Part shown: positions 1-8,688 of the stretch, in pieces
Position numbering within the stretch: the first letter of the stretch is position 1
Layout: the number at the start of each line of letters is the position of its first letter
DNA from: Lysobacterales bacterium
Lineage (GTDB): Bacteria; Pseudomonadota; Gammaproteobacteria; Xanthomonadales; UBA2363
Assembly (NCBI GenBank): GCA_019634735.1
Contig: JAHCAT010000005.1
Coordinates: 1 to 64,000 of the forward strand
Direction: 5' to 3'
DNA: 64,000 nt
Program-made: the position numbers and the translations under genes
The notes under the pieces: generated by a model
Databases searched by the model: none
Seen by the model: only the letters and a program-made list of their open reading frames with translations
What the model was told of the DNA's origin: nothing

Positions 1-246
1 GCTCCCTGCTCCCTGCTCCCTGCTCCCTGCTCCCTGCTCCCTGCTCCCTGCTCCCCTGGCCCCTGGCCCCTGGCCCCTGGCCCCTGGCCCCTGGCCCCTG
101 GCCCCTGGCCCCTGGCCCCTGGCCCCTGGTCCCTGGTCCCTGGTCCCTGGTCCCTGGTCCCTGGTCCCTGGTCCCTGGTCCCTGGTCCCTGGTCCCTGGT
201 CCCTGGTCCCTGGTCCCCGGTCCCCGGTCCCCGGTCCCCGGTCCCC
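1..246. repeat. Heptanucleotide tandem array, truncated by window start
   Basis: This is a tandem array of 7-bp units in homogeneous blocks. There are 7 GCTCCCT units (1-49), one 8-bp GCTCCCCT (50-57), 10 GGCCCCT (58-127), 12 GGTCCCT (128-211) and 5 GGTCCCC (212-246). The array stops 5 bp before the stop codon of the exporter gene at 252 and continues off the left edge. The period is not a multiple of three, so the array is not coding. Block homogeneity suggests expansion by slippage or unequal exchange (inference). Related arrays occur at 8610-8645 and 17916-18090. Confidence 0.95.
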
Positions 247-251
247 ACCCC

Positions 252-1556
252 TCACAACGACCGCCGCGGTGGCACCAGCAGGTTGCCGAACAGCAGGCCT
301 GCGACCAGGGTGATAAGGATCGACAGCAGGGTGAAGCCGGTGTCGAGGCTGAGGAAGATGTCGCGCTCGAAGGCGTGGGTGAGGCTGCGGAAGCCGACGC
401 TGCCGGGCACCAGGAGGATGATGCCGGGCAGGCGGATCAGGGCGCCGGGACGTCGCCAGAGCCGGGCGTAGAGGTTGCCGGCGGCGCAGGCCACCAGGGC
501 GGCGATGAACACGCCCGCGCCATTGCCGATGCTGCTGCCGAACCAGCGGGTCAGCAGGTAGCTGCCGATCGCCGCGGCCATGACCAGCGGAAAATCCCGC
601 CAGGCCGCGCGGAAGCTGACCGCGAACCCGAATGCGGCGCCGGCCAGTGCCGGCCACAGCACCCAGCCCGGCACCGCCGCCACGTCGCTGGCCGCCGTGG
701 TCCAGCCCATCAGGTGGCAGACCTGGGTGCCGGCGACCACGCCGAAGGTCAGCTTGAGCAGGACCGCGAACGCGCCGGCGAACCGGGCGACGCCGGAGAC
801 CAGGTGCTGGGTCGCCAACTCGTTGATCGCCGTGGTCAATGCCAGGCCGGGCAGCAGCACGATCAGGCTGGACAGCACCACGGTCTGCACGGACAGCGGC
901 TGGACCAGCTCGCTGACCCCGTAGGCCAGGACCGTGGCGACCAGCGCGCACACCGCCTCGGTGGACGGCGCCAGGTTGGGGCGCCGCGCACAGGCCTCCG
1001 CCACCACGCCCACCACCAGGCTGATGGCGCCGGCGGCCAGCACGTCCGCCCAGCCGCGCGCGAGCAGGACCGCCAGTGCCGCGCCGATCAGGCCGTAGGC
1101 GGCCAGCACCAGGCGACCGTCCATGCCGGACATCGCCTCGATCTCCAGCAGGCGGGCATACCCGTCGTCGACATCCAATGCCCCGGCAAGCACGCTTTCG
1201 ACCACGGCATCGGCCAGGGTCAGTCGCTTGAGGTCCAGGCCGCCCGGTTCCAGCCGAACCACGCGGGTGACCTCCTCGAGCACGGTCTCCGGGCCACCCT
1301 GCTCCCGGAACGAGAACAGCAGGGAGGTCGGGTTGGAATTGATGTTGCAGACCAGACCGATGGTGTCGGCGACCTGGCTGACCGCATTCTCCAGGCGCGG
1401 CGCTGGGGTTCCGTAGCGATGCAGGCTGCGCGCCATTTCCACGATGAAGCGCACGCGGCGCACCATATCGGCCTGGCGGGCGCTCAGGCCGGGCTCGCCG
1501 CGTCCGGCGGATGGCCGGCGCGGCGCAGGGGACCAGCCGGGCAGCCAGGGCTTCAT
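252..1556 (-). CDS. Threonine/serine exporter family protein (ThrE-like)
   Basis: This is an inner-membrane protein of 434 residues that resembles the ThrE family, which exports threonine and serine. The N-terminal third is a soluble domain with the family signature around INSNPTSLLFSF. It is followed by about ten hydrophobic segments, corresponding to the ThrE and ThrE_2 halves joined in one chain. The start at 1556 (MKPWLPGW) was chosen because the open frame further upstream is arginine-rich and unlike the family; MVRRVRFIVEMA, about 30 residues later, is an alternative. It is divergent from the EamA gene at 1698. The stop codon lies 5 bp from the heptamer array. The substrate is inferred from the family only. 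Confidence 0.85.
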   Translation of the reverse strand: MKPWLPGWSPAPRRPSAGRGEPGLSARQADMVRRVRFIVEMARSLHRYGTPAPRLENAVSQVADTIGLVCNINSNPTSLLFSFREQGGPETVLEEVTRVVRLEPGGLDLKRLTLADAVVESVLAGALDVDDGYARLLEIEAMSGMDGRLVLAAYGLIGAALAVLLARGWADVLAAGAISLVVGVVAEACARRPNLAPSTEAVCALVATVLAYGVSELVQPLSVQTVVLSSLIVLLPGLALTTAINELATQHLVSGVARFAGAFAVLLKLTFGVVAGTQVCHLMGWTTAASDVAAVPGWVLWPALAGAAFGFAVSFRAAWRDFPLVMAAAIGSYLLTRWFGSSIGNGAGVFIAALVACAAGNLYARLWRRPGALIRLPGIILLVPGSVGFRSLTHAFERDIFLSLDTGFTLLSILITLVAGLLFGNLLVPPRRSL

Positions 1557-1682
1557 GGCCGGGCGACCGGTGCCGGCGCCCGGCGCAGGCGGCCGGCCCC
1601 GGCCGCCTGCAAGGCGCGACCCCGAGCGGGACCGACCCGCCCCGTGCCGCGCGCGGCGATGGCCGCGCCGGGGCGGATGAGA

Positions 1683-1688
1683 TAGCGT
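1683..1688 (+). promoter_or_regulatory. Possible -10 element of the EamA transporter gene
   Basis: TAGCGT lies 9 bp before the ATG at 1698, so a transcript starting about 7 nt downstream of it would have almost no leader. No good -35 hexamer was found. This is weak evidence on its own, but it matches the spacing at rnt and at the MlaE-like gene. Confidence 0.3.
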
Positions 1689-1697
1689 GCCGCGGTC

Positions 1698-2612
1698 ATG
1701 GTCATCGGTCTCGGCGAGGCCCTGTCGCTCGGTTGCGCGCTGGCGTGGGCGGTGGGCGTCATTATCTACAAACGGCTGGGCGAGCACCTGCCGCCGCTGC
1801 GCCTGTGCCTGCTCAAGAACCTGATCGTACTCGCCCTGTCCGCGCTGACCGTGGCGCTGCTGGCCTCGCCCCTGGCGTCGTGGCTGGGTCTGACGCCGCT
1901 GACCTGGCCGCGGTTGTCGCCGCAGGTGCTGGTCACCGTGCTGGCCAGCGGCGTGATCGGCATCGCCGTCGCCGACACGCTGTACCTCAAGGCGCTCAAC
2001 ACCCTGGGTGCGGGTCGCATGGGCGTGGTCGGCAACCTGTACAGCCCGTTCGTCATTGCGCTGTCCTTCGTGTTCCTTGGCGAACGCCTGGGGTTCTGGC
2101 AGGTGGCCGGCTTCGTCCTGGTCATGGCCGGCGTGCTGCTGGTCAACACGCCGGATCGCCTGTCAACGCTGACCCCGGCCCAGGTCCGGCGCGGCGTGGC
2201 GACCGGCGCGCTGTCGGTGGCGCTGATGGCCGTCGCCATCGTCATGGTCAAGCGCGTGCTGGAAACCGAGCCGTTCTGGTGGATCGTCCTGCTGCGCGTG
2301 CTGGGCGCCGTGCTCGGCCTGCTGGCCCTGGTCGCGATCTCGCCCACCCTGCGCAGGCAGGCGGCAGGCGGCGGCGCGCCAACCCGCTGGGCGGTGCTGT
2401 TGGTCGCCGCCCTGGTCGGGCAATACCTGTCGATGGCGATGTGGCTGGGCGGTTACAAGTACACCGATGCCTCGGTGGCCTCGATCCTCAACGAGACCGC
2501 GTCGATCTTCATCGTCGTGTTCGCCGCCATGTTCCTGGGCGAGGCGCTCAGCCGCCGGCGCGTGCTTGGCGTGCTGGTCACGCTTGCCGGGGTGGTGCTG
2601 ATGGTCCGGTGA
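1698..2612 (+). CDS. EamA (DMT) family transporter
   Basis: This 304-residue protein is almost wholly hydrophobic, with about ten membrane helices arranged as two EamA repeats. The first repeat ends near ERLGFWQVAGFVLVMAGVLLV and the second near FLGEALSRRRVLGVLVTLAGVVLM. That repeat ending is the hallmark of drug/metabolite transporters, which export small metabolites across the inner membrane. The substrate cannot be told from sequence. Residues just after the start (GEALSLGCALAWAVGVIIYKR) already form the first helix, which supports this start. The gene stands alone, divergent from the ThrE-like exporter and convergent with tsaB. Confidence 0.88.
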   Translation: MVIGLGEALSLGCALAWAVGVIIYKRLGEHLPPLRLCLLKNLIVLALSALTVALLASPLASWLGLTPLTWPRLSPQVLVTVLASGVIGIAVADTLYLKALNTLGAGRMGVVGNLYSPFVIALSFVFLGERLGFWQVAGFVLVMAGVLLVNTPDRLSTLTPAQVRRGVATGALSVALMAVAIVMVKRVLETEPFWWIVLLRVLGAVLGLLALVAISPTLRRQAAGGGAPTRWAVLLVAALVGQYLSMAMWLGGYKYTDASVASILNETASIFIVVFAAMFLGEALSRRRVLGVLVTLAGVVLMVR

Positions 2613-2739
2613 GCATGCCAACCCCCTGACCGTCAGGTCGTGGGCTCCCACCGAGGGACGCCGCAGCCGGAGCGACGGAAGTCCTTGTCTGGTGGCGAAC
2701 CGCAACGCCGGCCCGTCGGTCGAGGACGGCGAGTCGTCG

Positions 2740-2880
2740 AGGGCAGCCTGCTGGCTTCGGCCGTTCGGGGCGGCTTGCCGAGGGAGCAGCACCTGGATTC
2801 GACGCGCCGACAGCACGACAGGCGCCGGAAGGACGATGTGAAGGCGCAGCCATCGTGCCGCGTCGCGCTCCGGACAACGC
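2740..2880 (-). mobile_element. Degenerate copy C of the 156-bp inverted-repeat element
   Basis: Read on the minus strand, this intergenic stretch aligns with the element at 34982-35137. Shared pieces are TCGTCC-n-TCCGGCGC near the left part, GTCGAATC in the middle and GGCCG-n-n-GCCAGCAGGCTG near the right end. The terminal inverted repeats are eroded. It lies in the 289-bp gap between the convergent ends of the EamA gene and tsaB. No ORF in it is credible. The alignment was done by eye. Confidence 0.55.
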
Positions 2881-2901
2881 ATTCGCAACCAGGAGGCTTG
2901 C

Positions 2902-3603
2902 TCAGCCCCGGGGTTCGGCAGCGCGCTCGGCGGTGGTCAGGGCGACCTTGTCGCGCAGGTAGGCTGGCTCGATCCGGCCTGGATCCCGGTTCAGCGCAGC
3001 GCCCAGGTGCAAGGCGATTGCGCCGATCGCGACCGCCCCCGCACTTCCGAGGCCGAGTACCTCAAGGGGTTCGCCCAGGCGGGTACGCAACGAAGCGGAA
3101 TGCGCCGGCCAGCCGGAGCCCGCTACCCGCCAGCCCTGTTGCGCTGGGCCAGCGTCGACCTCCTCGGGTCGGCACAGAAGTTCGCCGCCGTGAAGGGCGA
3201 TACCGCCGCTGGCATCGGCGCGGTACCACGCGGCATAGACCTCGCCCATCCGGGCATCGAGCACGGCCAGGACCGGGAGGTCACCGTTCCGACCCGGCCA
3301 GGCCAGCCCGGCCAGGCTGGAGACCGGCCGCAGCGGCACCTGCCAGGCCAGGGCCAGACCCTGCGCCACCGACAGGCCCAGCCGAATGCCGGTGAAGGCA
3401 CCCGGGCCGATCGCGACTGCGACGGCCTCGAGTCCGGTGTGCGCAACCGACGCATGAGACAGCAGGTGCTCGATGCAGGGCAGCAGCCGCCTGGACTGCT
3501 CCCGAGGCTCGCCCAGCTGTGTCTGGCCCAGCACCTGCCCTTCGCGGAGCAGGGCCACGGAGCTGTGTTCTCCCCCGGTTTCGATCGCCAGAACCACGCC
3601 CAT
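2902..3603 (-). CDS. tsaB: tRNA threonylcarbamoyladenosine biosynthesis protein TsaB
   Basis: TsaB is the non-catalytic ASKHA-fold partner of TsaD in the complex that makes t6A37 on ANN-decoding tRNAs. The 233-residue product opens with MGVVLAIETGGEHSSVALL, the nucleotide-binding strand typical of TsaB. It then carries the family motif VAIGPGAFTGIRLGLSVAQGLA around residues 67-88. The start at 3603 was chosen because the motif begins directly there; the 22 upstream codons are arginine/alanine-rich and not conserved in type. The gene is alone on the minus strand, just downstream of the terminator of the giant protease gene. Neither tsaD nor tsaE is in the window. Confidence 0.93.
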   Translation of the reverse strand: MGVVLAIETGGEHSSVALLREGQVLGQTQLGEPREQSRRLLPCIEHLLSHASVAHTGLEAVAVAIGPGAFTGIRLGLSVAQGLALAWQVPLRPVSSLAGLAWPGRNGDLPVLAVLDARMGEVYAAWYRADASGGIALHGGELLCRPEEVDAGPAQQGWRVAGSGWPAHSASLRTRLGEPLEVLGLGSAGAVAIGAIALHLGAALNRDPGRIEPAYLRDKVALTTAERAAEPRG

Positions 3604-3847
3604 CCGTCTCGCCTCCCGCATTGCTGGCAACGCCAGGCGGCGCCGGGCAGGTTCGCAAGCGTGCCACAACGGCCGAGGGTGGCGGCGATGCCGGGCGCTT
3701 GCCGAGGGCCGCAGCTGGGCGAGTGCGGCCGGAGACGGCGACGAGGGGCGGCATCCGGTGCGTCCCGGCGTCGGTGTGCCGATGTCGCAGCCGGACCGGA
3801 CGCGTCTGCCAGGGCGGGGCGAAGGACCGCGGCGGTTCGCAATCCCA
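3604..3847. other. Intergenic region upstream of tsaB
   Basis: This stretch between the protease terminator and tsaB is GC-rich. I see no ORF with coding character, no repeat and no convincing promoter hexamers. A tsaB promoter must be here or further upstream if the terminator at 3848-3882 is efficient. Confidence 0.5.
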
Positions 3848-3882
3848 CAAACAAAACGGGGCGGGGATTTCTCCCCGCCCCG
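3848..3882 (-). terminator. Rho-independent terminator of the subtilisin gene
   Basis: On the minus strand CGGGGCGGGG and CCCCGCCCCG form a perfect 10-bp stem around a 6-nt loop (3857-3882), followed by TTTTGTTTG. It lies 26 bp beyond the stop codon of the protease gene. Confidence 0.9.
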
Positions 3883-3907
3883 AAGGACACTCGATGTCAG
3901 CTAAGCG

Positions 3908-6900
3908 TCAGCGGGCGTCGCCCACATTCGCCACCGACCCGCGGATCTCGCCACCGACGTTCGAGATCGCACCGGCCGTGATCGACACCGTGTCGATGCC
4001 GATGTAGTCGGACGCCGTGCCCGACGGTCCACCATTCTCCACGTAGTAGCGGAACGCCACGCGGCCCTGGCCGGACGTGGGCAGCCCGTCCACCGTGGTC
4101 AGCGTGAACTGCGTCCACGCAGTCGGGAAGCCACCGGCGGTCTGGGTCGGGTTGATCTCCAGGAGCATGGTGGTGAACCCGCCTACGCCCGCCGCACCGG
4201 CACCGAGATCGGTGCACGGCGCCGTGGTGCACAGCCGAACCTGCATGCGGTCCGGGAAGCTCTCATCGGTGACGCGGCGGGTCCAGAAGCTGACCGAAGA
4301 GGCGTTGTTGAAGGTCAGCAGCGGCGACACCAGCCAGTTGCTGATGGTGTTGGCACCGCCAACGCTGTTGAAGTTCACGCCGATGTATTCGGTCGGGCCA
4401 CCCTGGTGGGCGGGGAAGACGCCGCCGTTGCCCTGGAACCAGGACGCGGTACCCGCGGGCACCGAGTTGTTCTGGATGATCCAGCCATCACCCGGCAGGG
4501 TGGTGATGTCCTCGAAGCCCTCGTCCAGGGTCACCGACGGCGAGGGAATCGTGATCGGATTGCCCAGGCGGTTGTAGGCGTAGCTGACGATGGTCAGCGG
4601 GAAGCCAGTCGGGCCGGTGCTCTGGATCCGGGCGTAGCCGTAGTTGACCGCGCTGGTCGTCGGGTTCACGAAGCGGAAGCCCAGGTAGCCATCGGCTCCG
4701 GCACGCCAGCGGATCGCATTCGCCGCACCCAGCGCGGTGCCGAAGGTCGAGGCGGCATCGATCGTGTCGCCCGGCACCAGGATGCGGTACTCGGTGCCGT
4801 CGACCACGCCGCCACGGGTGGCGGTGCCCGGCCAGAAGAACGCCACGTTGCCGCCGGACAGCCACACGTTGAAGTCATACGGCGTGGTGTCGCAGGCGCA
4901 GGTGTCGCCGGTCGACCACTGGATCGAGCCGCCGACCGCTGTGGCGGGCGGAGCGAAGTTGACGTTGTCGAACACCACGATCTCCGGCGGCTCGCCGCCA
5001 GACTCGACGGTGAACACCACCGGCACCGACACCAGCGGGGTAGCCGCGTCGTTGCTGGTCACGCACAGGTTGGCGTTGTAGGTGCCGGCGGTGAGGCTGG
5101 CCGGGTTCATGCTGACGGTGACCGGGCTGCTGGCACCACCAGCGGTGGCACCCGCGGTCGGGGACACGCTCAGCCACGGCACGTCAGCCGGGTTGTCGCA
5201 GGGCAGGCCGGGGCCGCCGCTGGTGGTACCGGTGGCGCGCACCATCCAGTTGCCGGCCAGCGAGGGCGCCAAAGTATCGATCACACCCATGGTCGGCATC
5301 GGCAGTACCGGCGGATTGGCAGGCACGGCGCCGAAGCCTGCCCAGGAGCGACCCTGGCTGGCGGTCTGGTCGATGGACGCCGGGAACTGGCTCGCCTGAT
5401 CCATGCCGGAGCGGTTGACCACGCCGACAAGAATATCTCCCGGGCCATTGATGGTCGTCCCGGCAGGCAGATTGACGGTGTTGAACACGTCCAGCGCGGT
5501 GATCGCGTTGCCGGTGACGCCGGCCACGAAGGTCGCACCATTGGCCGGGTTGCCATCGGCGTCGCTGTAGATGTAGACGTCGAAGTTGCTCCCCACCGGC
5601 ACCGCATCGGCGGTACGGAACAGGATCTGCACCTGGTTCAGCGTGATCGGGAAGTCACCCGGTGTCGGGGTGAAGCGATTGAACCACAGGAACTGTGCGC
5701 CACCGGTAAGGCCGATGCCGTTCTCAGCCGACCCGTCGTCGACTTGCAGGGTGATCGGCGAGCCGCCGGCGGGAACCGCGCCATTGGTGCCCTTTTCGCC
5801 ATCCAGCGACAGCACGATGCTGTTGGCCGGCGCCTCGGCGATGCTCCAGTTCAGGGTGCCGCCGCCGACGTTGCCGATGCTCAGCGGTGCCGTCACCGTT
5901 GCGCCGCCGGCATCGCCGGTCGCCGCCACGCTGGCCGGGGTCACCTGGATCTGCGGCGAACCGGCGCCACCCTCGCCACGGATGGCGACGGTGATGTGCT
6001 GCTGCGGCGAGCGGGCCCCGGTCTCGGTCAGGTTGACCTCGCCGAAGGCGACCGCAGCGGTCAGGTTGGTGGTCGGGGTCGCGGTGATGGTCAGGACCTG
6101 GGTCTCGACGGCCGCCGGCTGATCGAAGCCGTTGAAGAACACGGTATCGACCGGACGGATGCCGGCGCCGGTGAAGCTGAAGCTGCTCGGCGCAACAGTG
6201 ATGTCGAAGCCCGGGGTGATGTTGGCACCGGCCGCGGTCCAGCTGCTGGCACCCGGCAGGGTGTTGCGCACGGTACGGGTCCAGGAGCAGCTCGGCGTGC
6301 AGTTCATGTTGCGCACGGCCGCGATGTTCAGGGTCTTGACGTCGCCCGCGAGTGCCGGGTTGGCGGCCAGGTAGTTGGCGGTGGTCTCGTGCATGACCAG
6401 GCCGGCACGGGCCGCCTTGGTCAGGTCGACGCGGCCGCTGCCGACGTCATCCCAGTCCCAGTCGCTCAGGATGTTGTCCTTACGACCCGCCTTCACGGCG
6501 GTCATCATCAGCGCCGACTTGATCTCGGCATCGGTCCAGGTCGGCTGCACCTGCTTGATCAGCAGGGCCGAGCCGGCCGCATGCGGACCGGACATCGAGG
6601 TGCCGCTGATCGAGGCGTAGCCCGCCGCACCGACGTAGGCGGCGTAGATGCTGACGCCCGGCGCGGTGATGTCCGGCTTGGTCAGGTCGGCCAGCGGCGC
6701 CGGGGTCGGGCCGCGCAGGCTGAAGCCCGCCAGCACGTCGCCATTGACGACGTCGGTATTGATGGTCGCCGTGGTCGGGTTGGCGGTCACGAAGTCGCGC
6801 AGGGCATTGCCCGGCGCCTGCTCGATCGAGTAGGCCGGGACGTTCGGCTGGCCGGCGGTGTTCATGCTGAACGCGGCAGCCTGGTTGTTGCGGATGATGA

Positions 6901-8290
6901 CCAGGGCCGCGCCGGCGTTGAACGCGTTGGTGATCTTGGTGGTGAACGGGCAGGTACCACGGCTGATCAGCGCGGCGGCGCCGTTGAAGAAGCCGGCCGG
7001 GAACGGCGTCAGGTCGCCGGGCGCGCCATCGGCACCGGCGGTGCAGCCTTCGAAGGCCTCGGGCTGGCCGGTGAAGCGACGGATCGGCAGGTTGGTGGCG
7101 CTGGATGCGTTCGGCGACTCGCTGCCCTTGCTGGCGGCGATGTTCTGGGTGTTGCCCGGGGGCGTGCCCGGACCGCTGGCCGAGACCAGCATGCTGGACT
7201 GCGCATCATGGGTCGATGCGGCGACGCTCAGAACCCACGGGCCGCGGTGGTTCACCTGGCCGATCGGGTTTGGCACAGCGGCGCTGGTGTTGCCGGCCGA
7301 AGCCGCAACGAACACGCCGGCGTCGACCAGATCGAGCTTGCGGCGGTCGTTGTCGGTCCAGGGGCTGGTGCCGCCGGAGATCGAGAAGTTCATGACATCG
7401 GCGTCGCCATGCAGCAGCACGCTGTTCATGCCCGCCTGGATGTCGGCACCCGGGCAGTTGGTGCCGGGGCAGGTCTTGTAGGAGCGGATCTTCGCGCAGG
7501 GCGCGACACCCGAGATGTAGGTGAAGCCCGGCGGCAGGACCGGCGCCGGGGTGGCGGCGGCAGTCACAACGTTGCCGGCGACGGTGCTGGCGGTGTGCGA
7601 ACCGTGGCCGTTTGTGTCGGTCGGGTTGCCGCCGTTGCACAGGCCGGTGCCGTCGGTGCTGGAGCAGTCCAGGTTGGACAGGACCTTCGGATTGCTGGCG
7701 CTGAATCCGCAGGCGGCGTCGTTGGCGAAGGACGGGTGGGTCACCGAGACCAGGCCGCTGTCCAGGATCGCCGCGACCATGCCATTGCCGCGGGCGTTCG
7801 CACCGGAGGGCACGTTGCTGCCGTCCCAGATGCCGCCGGCGCCGATGAAGGTCGGGCCGTTGAAGGTGTCGAGCTGCTGCGGCACGTCGATCTCGACGCG
7901 GGCGACGCCGGGAAGGCCACGCAGGGCCTCTGCCTCGTCGGCGCTCAGGCGCGCCGCGACACCGCTGTGGGTGGCGAGGTAGTGGTGGGTGAACTCGATG
8001 CTGCGGCCGGCGGCGCGCTCCAGGTCGGCCTTGCGCTCGGCCTGGATGGCCATCAGCTCACTCATGTAGGCCTGGGTGTTGGGCTCGCGCGGATTGAACT
8101 TGTCGCCGCTGATGCCACGCAGGTCGCGTTGGAATTCGACGAGACCCGGCTCGACGAACTCGATCAGCCACGTCTGGAGGGCCGGGTTGGCCTGCAGCTG
8201 CGCGTGCGCAGTGCCGACGGTAATCGCCCCTCCACCAAGGCCGACGCCCATCGCGGCGGCCAACAAACTACCTCGCAGGAAATTGCGCAT
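3908..8290 (-). CDS. Large secreted S8 (subtilisin-like) serine protease
   Basis: This 1460-residue exported protease has a Sec signal peptide ending near GTAHAQ (about residue 31). A propeptide-like segment follows, and then a subtilase domain. Its catalytic triad is Asp177 (ILDSG), His229 (NGHGSHTA) and Ser565 (GTSMSGP), with oxyanion Asn334 (AASAGN). A PA domain (about 420-520, NAFNAGAALVIIRNN) is inserted before the serine motif. Downstream come an Fn3-like region containing VDTVFFNGFDQ (714-724), ASPM/Hydin-like beta domains and a C-terminal choice-of-anchor-J-like domain with SNWLVSPLL. The start at 8290 puts the signal peptide at the N terminus. It is monocistronic with its own terminator. 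A likely role is extracellular protein digestion; the substrate is unknown. Confidence 0.93.
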   Translation of the reverse strand: MRNFLRGSLLAAAMGVGLGGGAITVGTAHAQLQANPALQTWLIEFVEPGLVEFQRDLRGISGDKFNPREPNTQAYMSELMAIQAERKADLERAAGRSIEFTHHYLATHSGVAARLSADEAEALRGLPGVARVEIDVPQQLDTFNGPTFIGAGGIWDGSNVPSGANARGNGMVAAILDSGLVSVTHPSFANDAACGFSASNPKVLSNLDCSSTDGTGLCNGGNPTDTNGHGSHTASTVAGNVVTAAATPAPVLPPGFTYISGVAPCAKIRSYKTCPGTNCPGADIQAGMNSVLLHGDADVMNFSISGGTSPWTDNDRRKLDLVDAGVFVAASAGNTSAAVPNPIGQVNHRGPWVLSVAASTHDAQSSMLVSASGPGTPPGNTQNIAASKGSESPNASSATNLPIRRFTGQPEAFEGCTAGADGAPGDLTPFPAGFFNGAAALISRGTCPFTTKITNAFNAGAALVIIRNNQAAAFSMNTAGQPNVPAYSIEQAPGNALRDFVTANPTTATINTDVVNGDVLAGFSLRGPTPAPLADLTKPDITAPGVSIYAAYVGAAGYASISGTSMSGPHAAGSALLIKQVQPTWTDAEIKSALMMTAVKAGRKDNILSDWDWDDVGSGRVDLTKAARAGLVMHETTANYLAANPALAGDVKTLNIAAVRNMNCTPSCSWTRTVRNTLPGASSWTAAGANITPGFDITVAPSSFSFTGAGIRPVDTVFFNGFDQPAAVETQVLTITATPTTNLTAAVAFGEVNLTETGARSPQQHITVAIRGEGGAGSPQIQVTPASVAATGDAGGATVTAPLSIGNVGGGTLNWSIAEAPANSIVLSLDGEKGTNGAVPAGGSPITLQVDDGSAENGIGLTGGAQFLWFNRFTPTPGDFPITLNQVQILFRTADAVPVGSNFDVYIYSDADGNPANGATFVAGVTGNAITALDVFNTVNLPAGTTINGPGDILVGVVNRSGMDQASQFPASIDQTASQGRSWAGFGAVPANPPVLPMPTMGVIDTLAPSLAGNWMVRATGTTSGGPGLPCDNPADVPWLSVSPTAGATAGGASSPVTVSMNPASLTAGTYNANLCVTSNDAATPLVSVPVVFTVESGGEPPEIVVFDNVNFAPPATAVGGSIQWSTGDTCACDTTPYDFNVWLSGGNVAFFWPGTATRGGVVDGTEYRILVPGDTIDAASTFGTALGAANAIRWRAGADGYLGFRFVNPTTSAVNYGYARIQSTGPTGFPLTIVSYAYNRLGNPITIPSPSVTLDEGFEDITTLPGDGWIIQNNSVPAGTASWFQGNGGVFPAHQGGPTEYIGVNFNSVGGANTISNWLVSPLLTFNNASSVSFWTRRVTDESFPDRMQVRLCTTAPCTDLGAGAAGVGGFTTMLLEINPTQTAGGFPTAWTQFTLTTVDGLPTSGQGRVAFRYYVENGGPSGTASDYIGIDTVSITAGAISNVGGEIRGSVANVGDAR

Positions 8291-8688
8291 CTGACTTGTC
8301 CCTCGACTTGATCTGGAACGCACGAACGCCCGAAACACGGACGACAGGGCCTGCCCGGGGCTGGTACCCCTTCGCGGCCAGCACGTCTTATAACACCAAC
8401 TGAATCACAAGGTGTGTTGCTGCGATGCAGCAAGTTCTGGTTCAGGCTGGCCTGTCGAGCGCTCTGGACCTTTGAGCCACGTCAGGACAGGCCTTCGACG
8501 AGCCGCCTCGTAGAGCCGGTAGGCTGTCGATGCGCCAGACCGGGCGAATGGCGGGACGAAACGAAACGGGGCCTACCCCGCCAGGGCGCGCCTGCGCGTG
8601 GCTGGCGCGGCTCCCTGCTCCCTAGCTCCCTGCTCCCCGCTCCCGGACCATAGGCTCAGACCCGACCCCAAGCAGATCGCGGGCCGCG
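8291..8688. other. Intergenic region with protease promoter and small heptamer array
   Basis: This 398-bp gap lies between the cytochrome stop and the protease start. On the minus strand TATAAG (8387-8392) is a plausible -10 for the protease gene; no clear -35 was found. The half near the cytochrome gene holds the five-unit heptamer array at 8610-8645. A short open frame at 8414-8653 on the plus strand ends inside the array and has no coding signature, so it is not called. Confidence 0.5.
8610..8645. repeat. Small heptamer array (GCTCCCT family)
   Basis: There are five units: GCTCCCT at 8610 and 8617, a single inserted A at 8624, then GCTCCCT, GCTCCCC and GCTCCCG up to 8645. The unit is the same as the first block of the array at 1-49. 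It lies 43 bp downstream of the cytochrome stop codon. Confidence 0.85.

Noticed and set aside
1..246. CRISPR array
   Set aside because: Units are 7 bp with no spacers, and no cas genes are present anywhere in the window. The same applies to 17916-18090.
4406..8311. 1301-codon open frame on the plus strand opposite the subtilisin gene
   Set aside because: It mirrors the protease in a frame kept open by high GC at third positions. The translation is rich in Arg, Gly, His and Ala with no domain, and the opposite strand has signal peptide, catalytic triad and terminator.
8414..8653. 79-codon ORF in the intergenic region upstream of the subtilisin gene
   Set aside because: It ends inside the heptamer array, has no ribosome-binding site and has no similarity to known small proteins that I recognise.
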